NCBI RefSeq assembly: GCF_004053875.1
Contig: NZ_SBIP01000001.1
Location: 310,001 to 374,000, forward strand
Direction of reading: 5' to 3'
Origin: Neorhizobium lilium
Lineage (GTDB): Bacteria > Pseudomonadota > Alphaproteobacteria > Rhizobiales > Rhizobiaceae
Length of the DNA stretch: 64,000 nt
Shown here: in pieces, positions 17,164 to 25,022 of the stretch
Layout of the letters: each line of letters starts with the position of its first letter
Position numbering within the stretch: position 1 is the stretch's first letter
Made by a program: the position numbers and the translations under genes
Notes under the pieces: model-generated
Told to the model about the DNA's origin: nothing
The model's input: the letters and a program-made list of their open reading frames with translations, nothing else
Databases searched by the model: none

Positions 17164-17766
17164 ATGAAGCAGAAAACGCTCCTGGCCATAGCCGCTTCCG
17201 GCAGCGGCCTGTTTGTGGCTGCTCTCGTGGCCCTGATGGTTTCCGTCTATATGGATACTCCCAGAGCCGCGCCTTTCAACGCCGACTTCTCCCTGCTCGA
17301 CGACCGCGGCCGGCCGGTCGACAAGTCCGTATTCAAGGGGAGACCCTCTCTCGTCTACTTCGGTTACACGCACTGCCCGCAGGCCTGCCCGACGACGCTG
17401 CTGGAGGTATCGGAATGGCTGAACGCACTCGGGGAAGACGGCAGGCCCCTTAGGGCCTTGTTCTTCTCCATCGATCCAGAGCGCGACACTCAAGCGGTGA
17501 TGCACCAGTACGTCAATGCCTTCGGCGACCGGATCACGGGTGTTACGGGAAGCCTCAACGACATCAGGAAGGTGTCTCAAGGCTGGTTTATTCATGCAGA
17601 AAAGGAACCGTCGGAGAACGGCGACTATCACATGAACCACACGGTAGACCTGCTGCTCATCGGAGCGGACGGGCGGCTGAAAGGACTTATTCCCTATGGC
17701 TCCGATCGCGACGAAGCGCTCGCGAAAATCCGCGAGGTCCTGCTCGATCATCGATCCGGTGCCTGA
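17164..17766 (+). CDS. SCO1/SenC-family copper thioredoxin-like protein
   Basis: A 200-residue protein with one N-terminal membrane anchor (about residues 7-29) and a periplasmic thioredoxin-like domain. The copper ligands are visible: C71 and C75 in YFGYTHCPQACP and H159 in MNHTVDLLL. SCO proteins deliver copper to, or reduce, the CuA centre of cytochrome c oxidase. The gene starts 2 bp after the PCuAC fusion gene and is the natural partner of PCuAC in this step, so the cassette is probably one operon for copper insertion or import. Confidence 0.9.
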   Translation: MKQKTLLAIAASGSGLFVAALVALMVSVYMDTPRAAPFNADFSLLDDRGRPVDKSVFKGRPSLVYFGYTHCPQACPTTLLEVSEWLNALGEDGRPLRALFFSIDPERDTQAVMHQYVNAFGDRITGVTGSLNDIRKVSQGWFIHAEKEPSENGDYHMNHTVDLLLIGADGRLKGLIPYGSDRDEALAKIREVLLDHRSGA

Positions 17767-17823
17767 AATTGGAGTTGGTTTGCGTCATGTGGTGCTCCCA
17801 AGAAACATGGGCAATCACCTCTC

Positions 17824-17853
17824 CGGTGGCCTGAGGCAACAACCCGGCCACCG
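17824..17853. terminator. Hairpin between convergent operons
   Basis: CGGTGGCC (17824-17831) and GGCCACCG (17846-17853) form a perfect 8-bp stem with a 14-nt loop. It lies between the ends of the SCO gene (plus) and the sugar ABC ATPase gene (minus) and could terminate both. No T-run is present. Confidence 0.45.
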
Positions 17854-17908
17854 CTCAGCACAGCAATGGTGACAGGACTTCGCTGCACTTATTTCACTGA
17901 TCTAAGAG

Positions 17909-18985
17909 CTATCCGATTCTACCTCCGTCCGACTTACGGAAGACGTGAATATCGTTCTGGCGCGCCACCAAACGGATCTGCGCCGGCGCCGTCTGGGCCA
18001 ATCGATCCCGAACGGCGACCGTGACGTTCTGAGTGCCGACCTTCCCATAAAGATGGGTCTCAGCACCAGTCGGTTCGACAAGAACAAGGTCGAACGACAA
18101 GGCTTGGCCATTTTCGGGATTCGCGACTTCGAAATGCTCCGGCCGAATGCCGACCACGACCTCGCTATGATCAGAGATTTCGATACTGCTTGGCAAGGGG
18201 AGCAGAGCATCAGCGACTCGCACGAAACAGCCGTTATTGTGCCGCTGCACGACGCCTTCGAATAAATTCATCGCGGGGGAGCCGATGAAGGTGGCGACGA
18301 AGAGGTTTGCCGGACGATCATAAAGCTCCAGGGGCGAGCCGACCTGCTCGATTCGCCCCTTGTTGAGGATGACGATCCGATCGGACATGGTCATCGCTTC
18401 CATCTGGTCATGGGTAACATAGATGGACGTGGTGCCAAGCCGTCTCTGGAGTGCCCGGATCTCGACGCGCATCTGGACTCGCAGCTTGGCATCGAGATTG
18501 GAGAGCGGCTCGTCGAACAGAAACACCTGCGGCCGCCGGACGATGGCGCGGCCCATTGCGACGCGCTGACGCTGCCCGCCGGAAAGCGCCCTTGGCAGAC
18601 GGTCGAGATAGGGCGTCAGGTTGAGCATCTCGGCAACCTCGCCGACCGCCGTCTTGATCTGCGCCTTCTCGACATTCCGCAGCTTCAGGCTGAAGCCCAT
18701 ATTCTCGGCGACGGTCAGATGCGGATAGAGAGCATAGTTCTGGAACACCATGGCCATGTCGCGGTTCTTCGGCTCGACATCATTGATGACCCGACCGTTG
18801 AGTGAGATCGTCCCGCCACTGATATCTTCAAGTCCTGCGATCATCCGCAACAATGTGGATTTGCCGCAGCCAGATTCACCGATCAGCGATACAAACTCGC
18901 CGTCTTGGACGCTGAGGTCCAGACCATGAATCACGTCTACTATCCCGTAGTTCTTCTTAAGGCCGGATATCGTCAGGTTCGCCAT
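17909..18985 (-). CDS. Sugar ABC transporter ATP-binding protein (UgpC/MsmK type)
   Basis: A 358-residue ATPase with Walker A GESGCGKST, Q-loop FQNYALYPH, signature LSGGQRQRVAMGRA and Walker B VFLFDEPLSNLDA. A C-terminal MalK-like regulatory (TOBE/OB) part of about 120 residues is present (VVGIRPEHFE). It energises the MalF/MalG-type permeases encoded upstream on the same strand. The start is taken at MANLTISG, where the family begins; in-frame sequence upstream is not conserved in character. It is the last gene of a seven-gene minus-strand operon. Confidence 0.93.
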   Translation of the reverse strand: MANLTISGLKKNYGIVDVIHGLDLSVQDGEFVSLIGESGCGKSTLLRMIAGLEDISGGTISLNGRVINDVEPKNRDMAMVFQNYALYPHLTVAENMGFSLKLRNVEKAQIKTAVGEVAEMLNLTPYLDRLPRALSGGQRQRVAMGRAIVRRPQVFLFDEPLSNLDAKLRVQMRVEIRALQRRLGTTSIYVTHDQMEAMTMSDRIVILNKGRIEQVGSPLELYDRPANLFVATFIGSPAMNLFEGVVQRHNNGCFVRVADALLPLPSSIEISDHSEVVVGIRPEHFEVANPENGQALSFDLVLVEPTGAETHLYGKVGTQNVTVAVRDRLAQTAPAQIRLVARQNDIHVFRKSDGGRIG

Positions 18986-19040
18986 TGAGAAATTCCAGTT
19001 CGAAGGGAATTGGACCGGCCGCAGCCGATCCTCAGAGCGC

Positions 19041-19994
19041 TCAAGCCAGGACAACGACCTTCGTCAGATGGCGCGGCGCGGTTGTATCTAGCTTCTTCGA
19101 TCCGGCGATCCTTTCGCCGAAGACTTGCAGGGCCGGCAGAATTTCCGGGATGCGGGCGAGACCCTTGCCCGCAACCGGGATGGACAAGTCCCCCGGCCCG
19201 CCAAGACCGATCACCTTGCCGCCCTTCGCCTGGATCTCGCTTGCAAGCTTGCTCTCTTCGGCAAGCGTGTCTTCGCTGTAGAGCAGCACGACCAGTGAGC
19301 GCTCGTCGATGAGGCTTATCGGACCGTGCCTGTATTCCATCGGATGGAAGGTCTGCGCATAGCTCAGGCTCATTTCCTGCAGCTTCAACGCACCCTCTGA
19401 CGCAATGCCGTAAAGCGCGCCCGCGCCGAGATAGACGAAGTGTTCCCGTCCGGCGATGAACTCGGGCTCGATACCGCTGAGAACTTTCAGCGGAGCTTCG
19501 GCTGCTTTGGTGATCGCACCGTCAAGCACGTCGTCTGCCATGCGAAGGCCGGCAATCAGCATCAGGCTTGCCGATGAGGTCATCACAACGCCCTCGTCGG
19601 CATGTGTCGGCAGATAGACGGTTTCGGCTGCGGCGCGGACGATCGAGCTGTCCTTTTCGCACGTCACGGCGATGGTCCGAAGGCCAGCGGCCCGGCTGGC
19701 ATCGACTGCCTGCACGGTCTCGGTGGACTCGCCGCTGCGGGATAGCGCGACAACGCAAATGTCGTCCAGCTTCGAGACATAGCTCGAGGGGCGGCGCGCC
19801 CATTCTCCGCCAGGGACTGCAAGCGCATTGCGGCCGTTCTGATTGAAGGCGGAAGCGATGGTCTGGGCCAGATAATAGGAGGTGCCGCAGCCAACTACTA
19901 CGACAAGGGGTGCGTCGATTACCGGCAGATCAGCGCTGAGCGCTCCCGTCCAGAACGGAAACTGTTCGTGGATGACGCGTTCGGTCACATTCAT
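19041..19994 (-). CDS. Double-SIS sugar-phosphate isomerase/deaminase-like protein
   Basis: A 317-residue cytoplasmic protein made of two SIS domains, like the isomerase half of GlmS and like AgaS/FrlB. The first shows VVGCGTSYYLAQTIA and ALSRSGESTETVQA. The second shows YLGAGALYGIASEGALKLQE and HPMEYRHGP, with the conserved Glu and His of this group. It lacks the glutaminase domain, so it should act on an amino-sugar or glycated phosphate rather than make one. The start at 19994 is preferred because AGGAA precedes it; ATG 20021 is in frame. Position between permease and ATPase genes ties it to the imported sugar. The exact substrate is not readable from sequence. Confidence 0.82.
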   Translation of the reverse strand: MNVTERVIHEQFPFWTGALSADLPVIDAPLVVVVGCGTSYYLAQTIASAFNQNGRNALAVPGGEWARRPSSYVSKLDDICVVALSRSGESTETVQAVDASRAAGLRTIAVTCEKDSSIVRAAAETVYLPTHADEGVVMTSSASLMLIAGLRMADDVLDGAITKAAEAPLKVLSGIEPEFIAGREHFVYLGAGALYGIASEGALKLQEMSLSYAQTFHPMEYRHGPISLIDERSLVVLLYSEDTLAEESKLASEIQAKGGKVIGLGGPGDLSIPVAGKGLARIPEILPALQVFGERIAGSKKLDTTAPRHLTKVVVLA

Positions 19995-20025
19995 GACTGT
20001 ATTCCTAGCTGTTTGAGACATGTGA

Positions 20026-20904
20026 TTATTTGGTCGCGCCGGCCATCAGGCCGCTGACCAGGAAGCGGTTGAGAAACAGGACGACCAGAACCGGCGGAAT
20101 GATCGCGACGATGCCTGCAGCATTGATCAGGCCGTAATCCACATAGTTGCGACCGACGAATTCCGGGATCAGCACGGTCAGCGGCTTGGTCGCCAGAGTT
20201 GGCGAAAACACCAGCGGCACGAGAAACTGACCCCATGCATTCAGAAAGGTGATGATCGCCGCAGCGATCAGGCCGGGCGCCGCGAGCGGCATCACGATAC
20301 GCACCAGGGTGTAGACTTTGCTGGCACCATCGAGCCATGCTGCCTCTTCAAGCGAAAGCGGCATGGCCTGATAAACGCTGCGCATCAGCCAAAGAGCGAG
20401 CGGCAGGAAAGCAGAGACATAGATAAGGCTGACGCCGAGATATGTATCGACAAGTTTCAGCGAGATCATCAGCCGGTAAAGCGGGATCATCACGGTATAG
20501 GCGGGAATAGCCAGGGTAGCGACCACGAGAACGAAGATCATATCGCGACCTGGAAACCGCAATCGCACAAAGGCATAGGCGCTGAAGGCCGCGATGACGA
20601 CGGTCAGCACCGTGGCGACGACAGAAGTGATCAGGCTGTTGAGCAGCGCGGCCGAAAACTGCGGCCAGACCGACTGGACCTCATTGCCCTGTGACATGCT
20701 GGTACTGCCGAAGAGCCGGGCATAATGCTCCAGCGTCACATGGGTCGGCCAGAAGTGCGGAGTGGCGGACACGAGGTCCGTCGGCGAGGTCAGGCTGGTA
20801 ACGACCGACCAGTAGATCGGCCCCAACGACCAGACGAGCAGGACGACGACCGCCAGCACGATGCCGAGCTTGCCGCTGATGAATTTCAGGCTGCGCGACG
20901 ACAT
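20026..20904 (-). CDS. Sugar ABC transporter permease, MalG type
   Basis: A 292-residue inner-membrane permease with six predicted helices and the cytoplasmic EAA loop EEAAWLDGASKVYTLVRIVMP that contacts the ATPase. Family length and order are normal. Its ATG overlaps the stop of the other permease gene by one base (TGATG), showing translational coupling, so the start is well supported. Confidence 0.92.
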   Translation of the reverse strand: MSSRSLKFISGKLGIVLAVVVLLVWSLGPIYWSVVTSLTSPTDLVSATPHFWPTHVTLEHYARLFGSTSMSQGNEVQSVWPQFSAALLNSLITSVVATVLTVVIAAFSAYAFVRLRFPGRDMIFVLVVATLAIPAYTVMIPLYRLMISLKLVDTYLGVSLIYVSAFLPLALWLMRSVYQAMPLSLEEAAWLDGASKVYTLVRIVMPLAAPGLIAAAIITFLNAWGQFLVPLVFSPTLATKPLTVLIPEFVGRNYVDYGLINAAGIVAIIPPVLVVLFLNRFLVSGLMAGATK

Positions 20905-21809
20905 CAGTCGAACCTCGTTTCGCGATAGACTTTGAGCACGTAGACAAGCGACACCAGAAGCGAGGCCAGCATGGCCATAAGCGACAGCGCCATACCGAGC
21001 GAAAACTTCATGTTCTGGAATGCGAACATGTAGACCTGGATCATCACGGTGCGGGTATCCAGGCTCGATCCGCTGAGAATCCACGCTTCGTCAAAGAGGT
21101 TGAAGGCGAATACCGTCGACTGGCTGAGCGCGATCGCCAGGCCGCTGGCGATCAGCGGCAAGGTGATCAGCCGGAAGGATTTGAATGCGCCTGCACCATC
21201 CAACTTGGCGGCCTGGTAGAGATCCTCAGGAATGCTCTGCAGCGCGGCGAGAAGGATGATCGCGGTAAGCGGCATCATGCGCCATACATGCACGATCGTG
21301 ACGAGGAAAAGCGCAAGCTTCGGATCGTTAAAAAACACGACCGGTGCGGACGTTAGGCCAGCAGCCTGAAGAATGCCGTTCAGAAGGCCATAACTTGGAT
21401 TGTAGATCCACAACCAGACGACTGCATTGACGACCGGCGGCAGGCACCAAGGCAGGACAACCGCTGCGAGAAGCCAGCGGCGGCCATATTTGATCTTGTT
21501 GAGAAGCAGGGCGGCAGCAAGGCCGCCAAGCGTCTCAAGAACGACAGCCATCATCACATAATAAAAGGTATTGACCCAGGAACGCCGAACCGAGGTGTCC
21601 TGCAAGAGATCGGCATAGTTGCCAAGTCCGGTAAAGGGCGTGCCCGGCCGCATCAGGTTGATGCGATAGAAGCTGTCCACGATCGTCGACAACAGCGGAA
21701 AGACGACCAGGCCGCCCATGATGACAATCACGGGAATGACAAGGGCCAGCCCCAGGTTGACCTCGCCGTAGCGGCGGCGAGGTCCTTTTTGTGACAACGT
21801 TGCGGTCAT
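20904..21809 (-). CDS. Sugar ABC transporter permease, MalF type
   Basis: A 301-residue inner-membrane permease of the short MalF/UgpA class with six helices. It has the opening LGLALVIPVIVIMGGLVVFP and the EAA-type loop PEDLYQAAKLDGAGAFKSF. It forms the channel with the MalG-type subunit encoded directly downstream. It follows the binding-protein gene by 33 bp in the same operon. Confidence 0.92.
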   Translation of the reverse strand: MTATLSQKGPRRRYGEVNLGLALVIPVIVIMGGLVVFPLLSTIVDSFYRINLMRPGTPFTGLGNYADLLQDTSVRRSWVNTFYYVMMAVVLETLGGLAAALLLNKIKYGRRWLLAAVVLPWCLPPVVNAVVWLWIYNPSYGLLNGILQAAGLTSAPVVFFNDPKLALFLVTIVHVWRMMPLTAIILLAALQSIPEDLYQAAKLDGAGAFKSFRLITLPLIASGLAIALSQSTVFAFNLFDEAWILSGSSLDTRTVMIQVYMFAFQNMKFSLGMALSLMAMLASLLVSLVYVLKVYRETRFD

Positions 21810-21842
21810 GGCCTTGATTCCAGCTATCCTATTCCTGGGTGG

Positions 21843-23117
21843 TTATTCCTGGGAGGCCGTCTTTGCAGCCTCGGCAACCTGCTGCACTGCCTGATCGACA
21901 GTCAGTTGCCCCTTGGCCGCTTGGTTGATGGCGGAGGCGACGGCTGCGGAAAACTCCGGATACCAACCCGGCGTACCCTGGGCAAAAAGCGGCTCGACAG
22001 CCGCCGCCTGGGCAAGCAGGACGTCGCCATCCTTCAATCCGCCCTTTGCGTTCAGTTGCTTGAGCACGCTCAATCGCGGTGGCAGATTGCCGAGCGCGTT
22101 GAAGCTGCCGATCTCGGTTTCCGGTTCCAGCATCCAGTTGATGAAGGCGGCAGCCGCCTTGCTGTTAGCGGATGCAGCCGGAATGCCGATCGCTTCGGGC
22201 AGGCCGATCGTGCGGGTGGAGCCTGTCGTCGATGGCATCAGCGCCGCTGCAACGTCGTTGGCGACCTGCGACTTGGAAGCGTCGGCATAAACGGCAAGAT
22301 TGCCCGCCCATCCGGCAACATCGAAGCTGATCTTGCCGCTTTTGAACAATTCCTGCACTTCGACATCCTTGAGGCCCGTCATCGCAGGATCGATAAGACC
22401 GTCTTTCAGCGCCTGGATCTCGAAACTCAGCGCCTTGTAGCCGCCCGATTGCGGATCGACGAACATCGGCTTGAAATCCTTGTCGAACAGATCGCCGCCA
22501 AAGGCCTTGGTCAGTAGATACCATGTCGTGGACGTTCCTTCGGTCGCCGACAACGGCAGACCGATCGGGTAGGTGGCGATCTTCGCCTCCTTGATCGCCT
22601 TGGCAGCCTTGAGAAGTTCGTCAGGCGTCTTCGGCGGCGTCTTGATGCCGGCTTTTTCAAGCTGCGTCTTGTTGTAGATCAGTACGCGAAAATCGTTGTT
22701 GTACGGCACCGCAAGCAGCTTGCCATCATAGGTGAAGATCTTCGCCGTCGGTGCATCAGCCACCGCATCGGCGGTCACCAAGCCATCCAGCGGCTGATAC
22801 CATTTCGAAGCGCCGAACTGGCCAACCCAGGACCAGTCCACCTCAGTCGCGTCCCCTGGCGCCGTGTTGGCGACGGTCGAAGTTACGATTTTGGTATGGA
22901 TGTCGTCCCAGCCGAGCGTCTGCGTATCGAGTATGATGCCGGTCTTTGCTGTAAAGCCATCCGTCATCTCCTTGGGCAGCGTGCCCCAGGGCGGGAGGAG
23001 GACCGAAAGGTGCTGTCCGGCCAGAGGTTTTGCGTCTTCGGCTAATGCTAGACCGGCTGTCCCGACCTGCAGCAGCAGTACCGTCGCAATCGTCATGTTC
23101 AGATGTTTTTTCATCAT
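21843..23117 (-). CDS. Sugar ABC transporter substrate-binding protein
   Basis: A periplasmic binding protein of the extracellular-solute-binding family 1, about 424 residues, with a signal peptide ending at GLALA/ED. The fold is indicated by LSVLLPPWGTLPKEMTDGF, then VPYNNDFRVLIYNKTQLEKAGI near residue 120 and INWMLEPETEIG near the C-terminus. The ATG shares a base with the TAA of the kinase gene (TAATG); a second ATG directly follows, and GGGGA lies before both. It should set the specificity of the transporter, but the ligand cannot be named from sequence. Confidence 0.9.
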   Translation of the reverse strand: MMKKHLNMTIATVLLLQVGTAGLALAEDAKPLAGQHLSVLLPPWGTLPKEMTDGFTAKTGIILDTQTLGWDDIHTKIVTSTVANTAPGDATEVDWSWVGQFGASKWYQPLDGLVTADAVADAPTAKIFTYDGKLLAVPYNNDFRVLIYNKTQLEKAGIKTPPKTPDELLKAAKAIKEAKIATYPIGLPLSATEGTSTTWYLLTKAFGGDLFDKDFKPMFVDPQSGGYKALSFEIQALKDGLIDPAMTGLKDVEVQELFKSGKISFDVAGWAGNLAVYADASKSQVANDVAAALMPSTTGSTRTIGLPEAIGIPAASANSKAAAAFINWMLEPETEIGSFNALGNLPPRLSVLKQLNAKGGLKDGDVLLAQAAAVEPLFAQGTPGWYPEFSAAVASAINQAAKGQLTVDQAVQQVAEAAKTASQE

Positions 23118-24097
23118 TATTCCCCTTTTCGTTGCGTTTTGGATTGAGCAAAGTTTTGCAAGGAAGCACTTAGGCGTCCGACAAACCCGGTATCGACGTC
23201 CCAGCCTGCCAGCCGCGCGGCATGCACGAGGGCGCCGCCGACCGGTGGAAGGATCGGATCGACCGGGGCCGTGCCGACACGCCGGCATACGCCGTCGAGA
23301 ATGGAAGAGCTGCTGAATACTCCCCCCGCATAGCTCCATGCCGGGTGCTGGCCCTCCGGATAGGACAAGAGCCGTTCTGCCGCAGCGACATGGCGTGCGA
23401 GATGGTCGCAGGCGCGATTGATGATATCCCGAGCCGGGGAAGAGCCAGATTCGGCCATGGCGGCCGTCAGCGATGAAATACCGGCAATAGCGGTTCGCCG
23501 ATTGCCGATCGAATAGACCCAGTCGATTAGACCATCCGCTGAAATGGAAAGCACCCGAAGCAACTCATGAGCGAACACATCCGCCTCGGGAAGCCTGCCA
23601 TCCAGTGCCTGGCTGGCGATTGCCAGGCTTTCTCGTCCAATCCAATAGGCGCTTCCTTCGTCGCCAAAGGCATCACCCCAGCCACCGATGCGGTAATGCC
23701 GGTCATTGGGACCGTTAAGGCTTGCCCAGGCCATCGAACCCGTTCCCGCCAGAAGCAGAATTCCGCCTCCGGTAGCAAACGCGCCATCGAAAGCAATACG
23801 CACGTCGTTTTCAACGGCAACCTTGGAATGAGGAAGCAAGCTAACCGCCACCTCCTCTTGCATCGTTGTGAACCGCTCGATTTCGTCGTGGAAGGAGAGA
23901 CCGAGAACAGCTGCGGCAGGCGCACCAAACCCGTTCGAGGCCTGCCCGAGCTGGCGGGACAAGAGGGCCGGCCAGTCATGCGCGGCAGTCGGGTCGAGGC
24001 TGGGGCCCCGCACGATCTCGACCACCTCACCGCTCCGATCCGCAAGCGCGGTCAAGGTCTTGGTGCCGCCACCGTCGAGACCCAGAACATAGCTCAT
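23117..24097 (-). CDS. BadF/BadG-family ATPase, N-acetylglucosamine-kinase-like sugar kinase
   Basis: A 326-residue member of the ASKHA fold. The phosphate-1 motif YVLGLDGGGTKT is at the N-terminus, GGILLLAGTGSMAW is the phosphate-2 region, and the kinase-type signature GGWGDAFGDEGSAYWIG follows. The nearest described relatives phosphorylate N-acetylglucosamine or related amino sugars. The ATG overlaps the stop of the DeoR gene (ATGA) and the stop overlaps the binding-protein start, so three genes are tightly coupled. With the SIS protein this suggests import, phosphorylation and then isomerisation of an amino or keto sugar. Confidence 0.85.
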   Translation of the reverse strand: MSYVLGLDGGGTKTLTALADRSGEVVEIVRGPSLDPTAAHDWPALLSRQLGQASNGFGAPAAAVLGLSFHDEIERFTTMQEEVAVSLLPHSKVAVENDVRIAFDGAFATGGGILLLAGTGSMAWASLNGPNDRHYRIGGWGDAFGDEGSAYWIGRESLAIASQALDGRLPEADVFAHELLRVLSISADGLIDWVYSIGNRRTAIAGISSLTAAMAESGSSPARDIINRACDHLARHVAAAERLLSYPEGQHPAWSYAGGVFSSSSILDGVCRRVGTAPVDPILPPVGGALVHAARLAGWDVDTGFVGRLSASLQNFAQSKTQRKGE

Positions 24098-24879
24098 CCT
24101 TGCCGCCCCTGCTGTAGTGGCACTTCGGTCAAAGGGCAGGACAGGTTCTTCAGGCGCGCTCGCCACTCGGCCGGCAAATTGCTGTCCGTGAAGACCTGCA
24201 GGTCGGCGCCCAGAGGCTCCACACGATAGGTCAGCCGGTGGCCGAACTTGGAGGAATCGACCAAAAGCGACTTGTTCGCCGAGCGCGACAGCATAAGCTG
24301 GTTCACGCGGGCTTCATGCTCATCGAGACTGTAGATACAGCCGTCTTCGGCAATCGCTCCGCCCCCCAGAAACAGCTGATCGATCCACAGTCGTTCCAGT
24401 GTGCTTTCGGCGATTGGTCCGACCATCGAGGCGTTTTCAGGCCGCAACTGGCCGCCGATCAGAGTGATCCTCAAATCGCGCACATCCATCAGGACTTGCG
24501 CAACCGTGACGCAATTGGTGAAGATCGACAGCGGCATAGGGTCGAGCCGCAGACGCCGTGCCAGTTGCAGAACCGTTGTACCAGCGTCGAGGAAAACCGT
24601 GCTTTTCGGCACAAGCTGTTCGAAGGCAGCATCGGCGATCGCGCGCTTGGCGGCGAGATTGGCCTGTTCGCGCAATTCGAAGGCGATTTCGGTTCCAACC
24701 GTGTCCGCGATGCGGGCGCCGCCATGGGTACGCACGATGGCACCTTCCGCCTCAAGCGTCAGAAGATCGCGCCTGACCGTCGGCAAGGACGCTCCGACCG
24801 CATCGGCGATCGACTGGATATGGCTGAATCCATGGCTGTAGAGGTGCTGCCTAATGGCAGAGAGCCGATCATCCTTCAT
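24094..24879 (-). CDS. DeoR/GlpR-family transcriptional regulator
   Basis: A 261-residue repressor with an N-terminal DeoR winged helix (SIADAVGASLPTVRRDLLTLE, a characteristic recognition helix). A sugar-phosphate sensor domain follows, with FLDAGTTVLQLARRL and the late motif LVDSSKFG. Regulators of this family are typically released from DNA by a phosphorylated sugar. It heads the minus-strand operon and is divergent from the KbaZ/GatZ-like gene, so the 143-bp gap with the inverted repeat at 24922-24957 is its probable operator. Confidence 0.9.
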   Translation of the reverse strand: MKDDRLSAIRQHLYSHGFSHIQSIADAVGASLPTVRRDLLTLEAEGAIVRTHGGARIADTVGTEIAFELREQANLAAKRAIADAAFEQLVPKSTVFLDAGTTVLQLARRLRLDPMPLSIFTNCVTVAQVLMDVRDLRITLIGGQLRPENASMVGPIAESTLERLWIDQLFLGGGAIAEDGCIYSLDEHEARVNQLMLSRSANKSLLVDSSKFGHRLTYRVEPLGADLQVFTDSNLPAEWRARLKNLSCPLTEVPLQQGRQG

Positions 24880-24921
24880 GCGCTCATTCCCCTTTTCATG
24901 GTCTCATCATGCGCTGAATGC

Positions 24922-24957
24922 GATCACTGTCAATCTTAAAAATGATTGATTGTGATC
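24922..24957. promoter_or_regulatory. Near-perfect inverted repeat in the divergent promoter, likely DeoR operator
   Basis: GATCACTGTCAATC (24922-24935) and GATTGATTGTGATC (24944-24957) are inverted copies matching at 12 of 14 positions, with an 8-bp AT-rich spacer. The site lies between the divergent DeoR and KbaZ/GatZ-like genes, where one operator could control both transcripts. Symmetry and position are seen directly; the assignment to the DeoR protein is inference. Confidence 0.65.
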
Positions 24958-25022
24958 ATAATAAGCAATATCGTTGAGCCAACACGATTTTATTGATCGG
25001 CCAAATTGATAGGGAGACAGGA

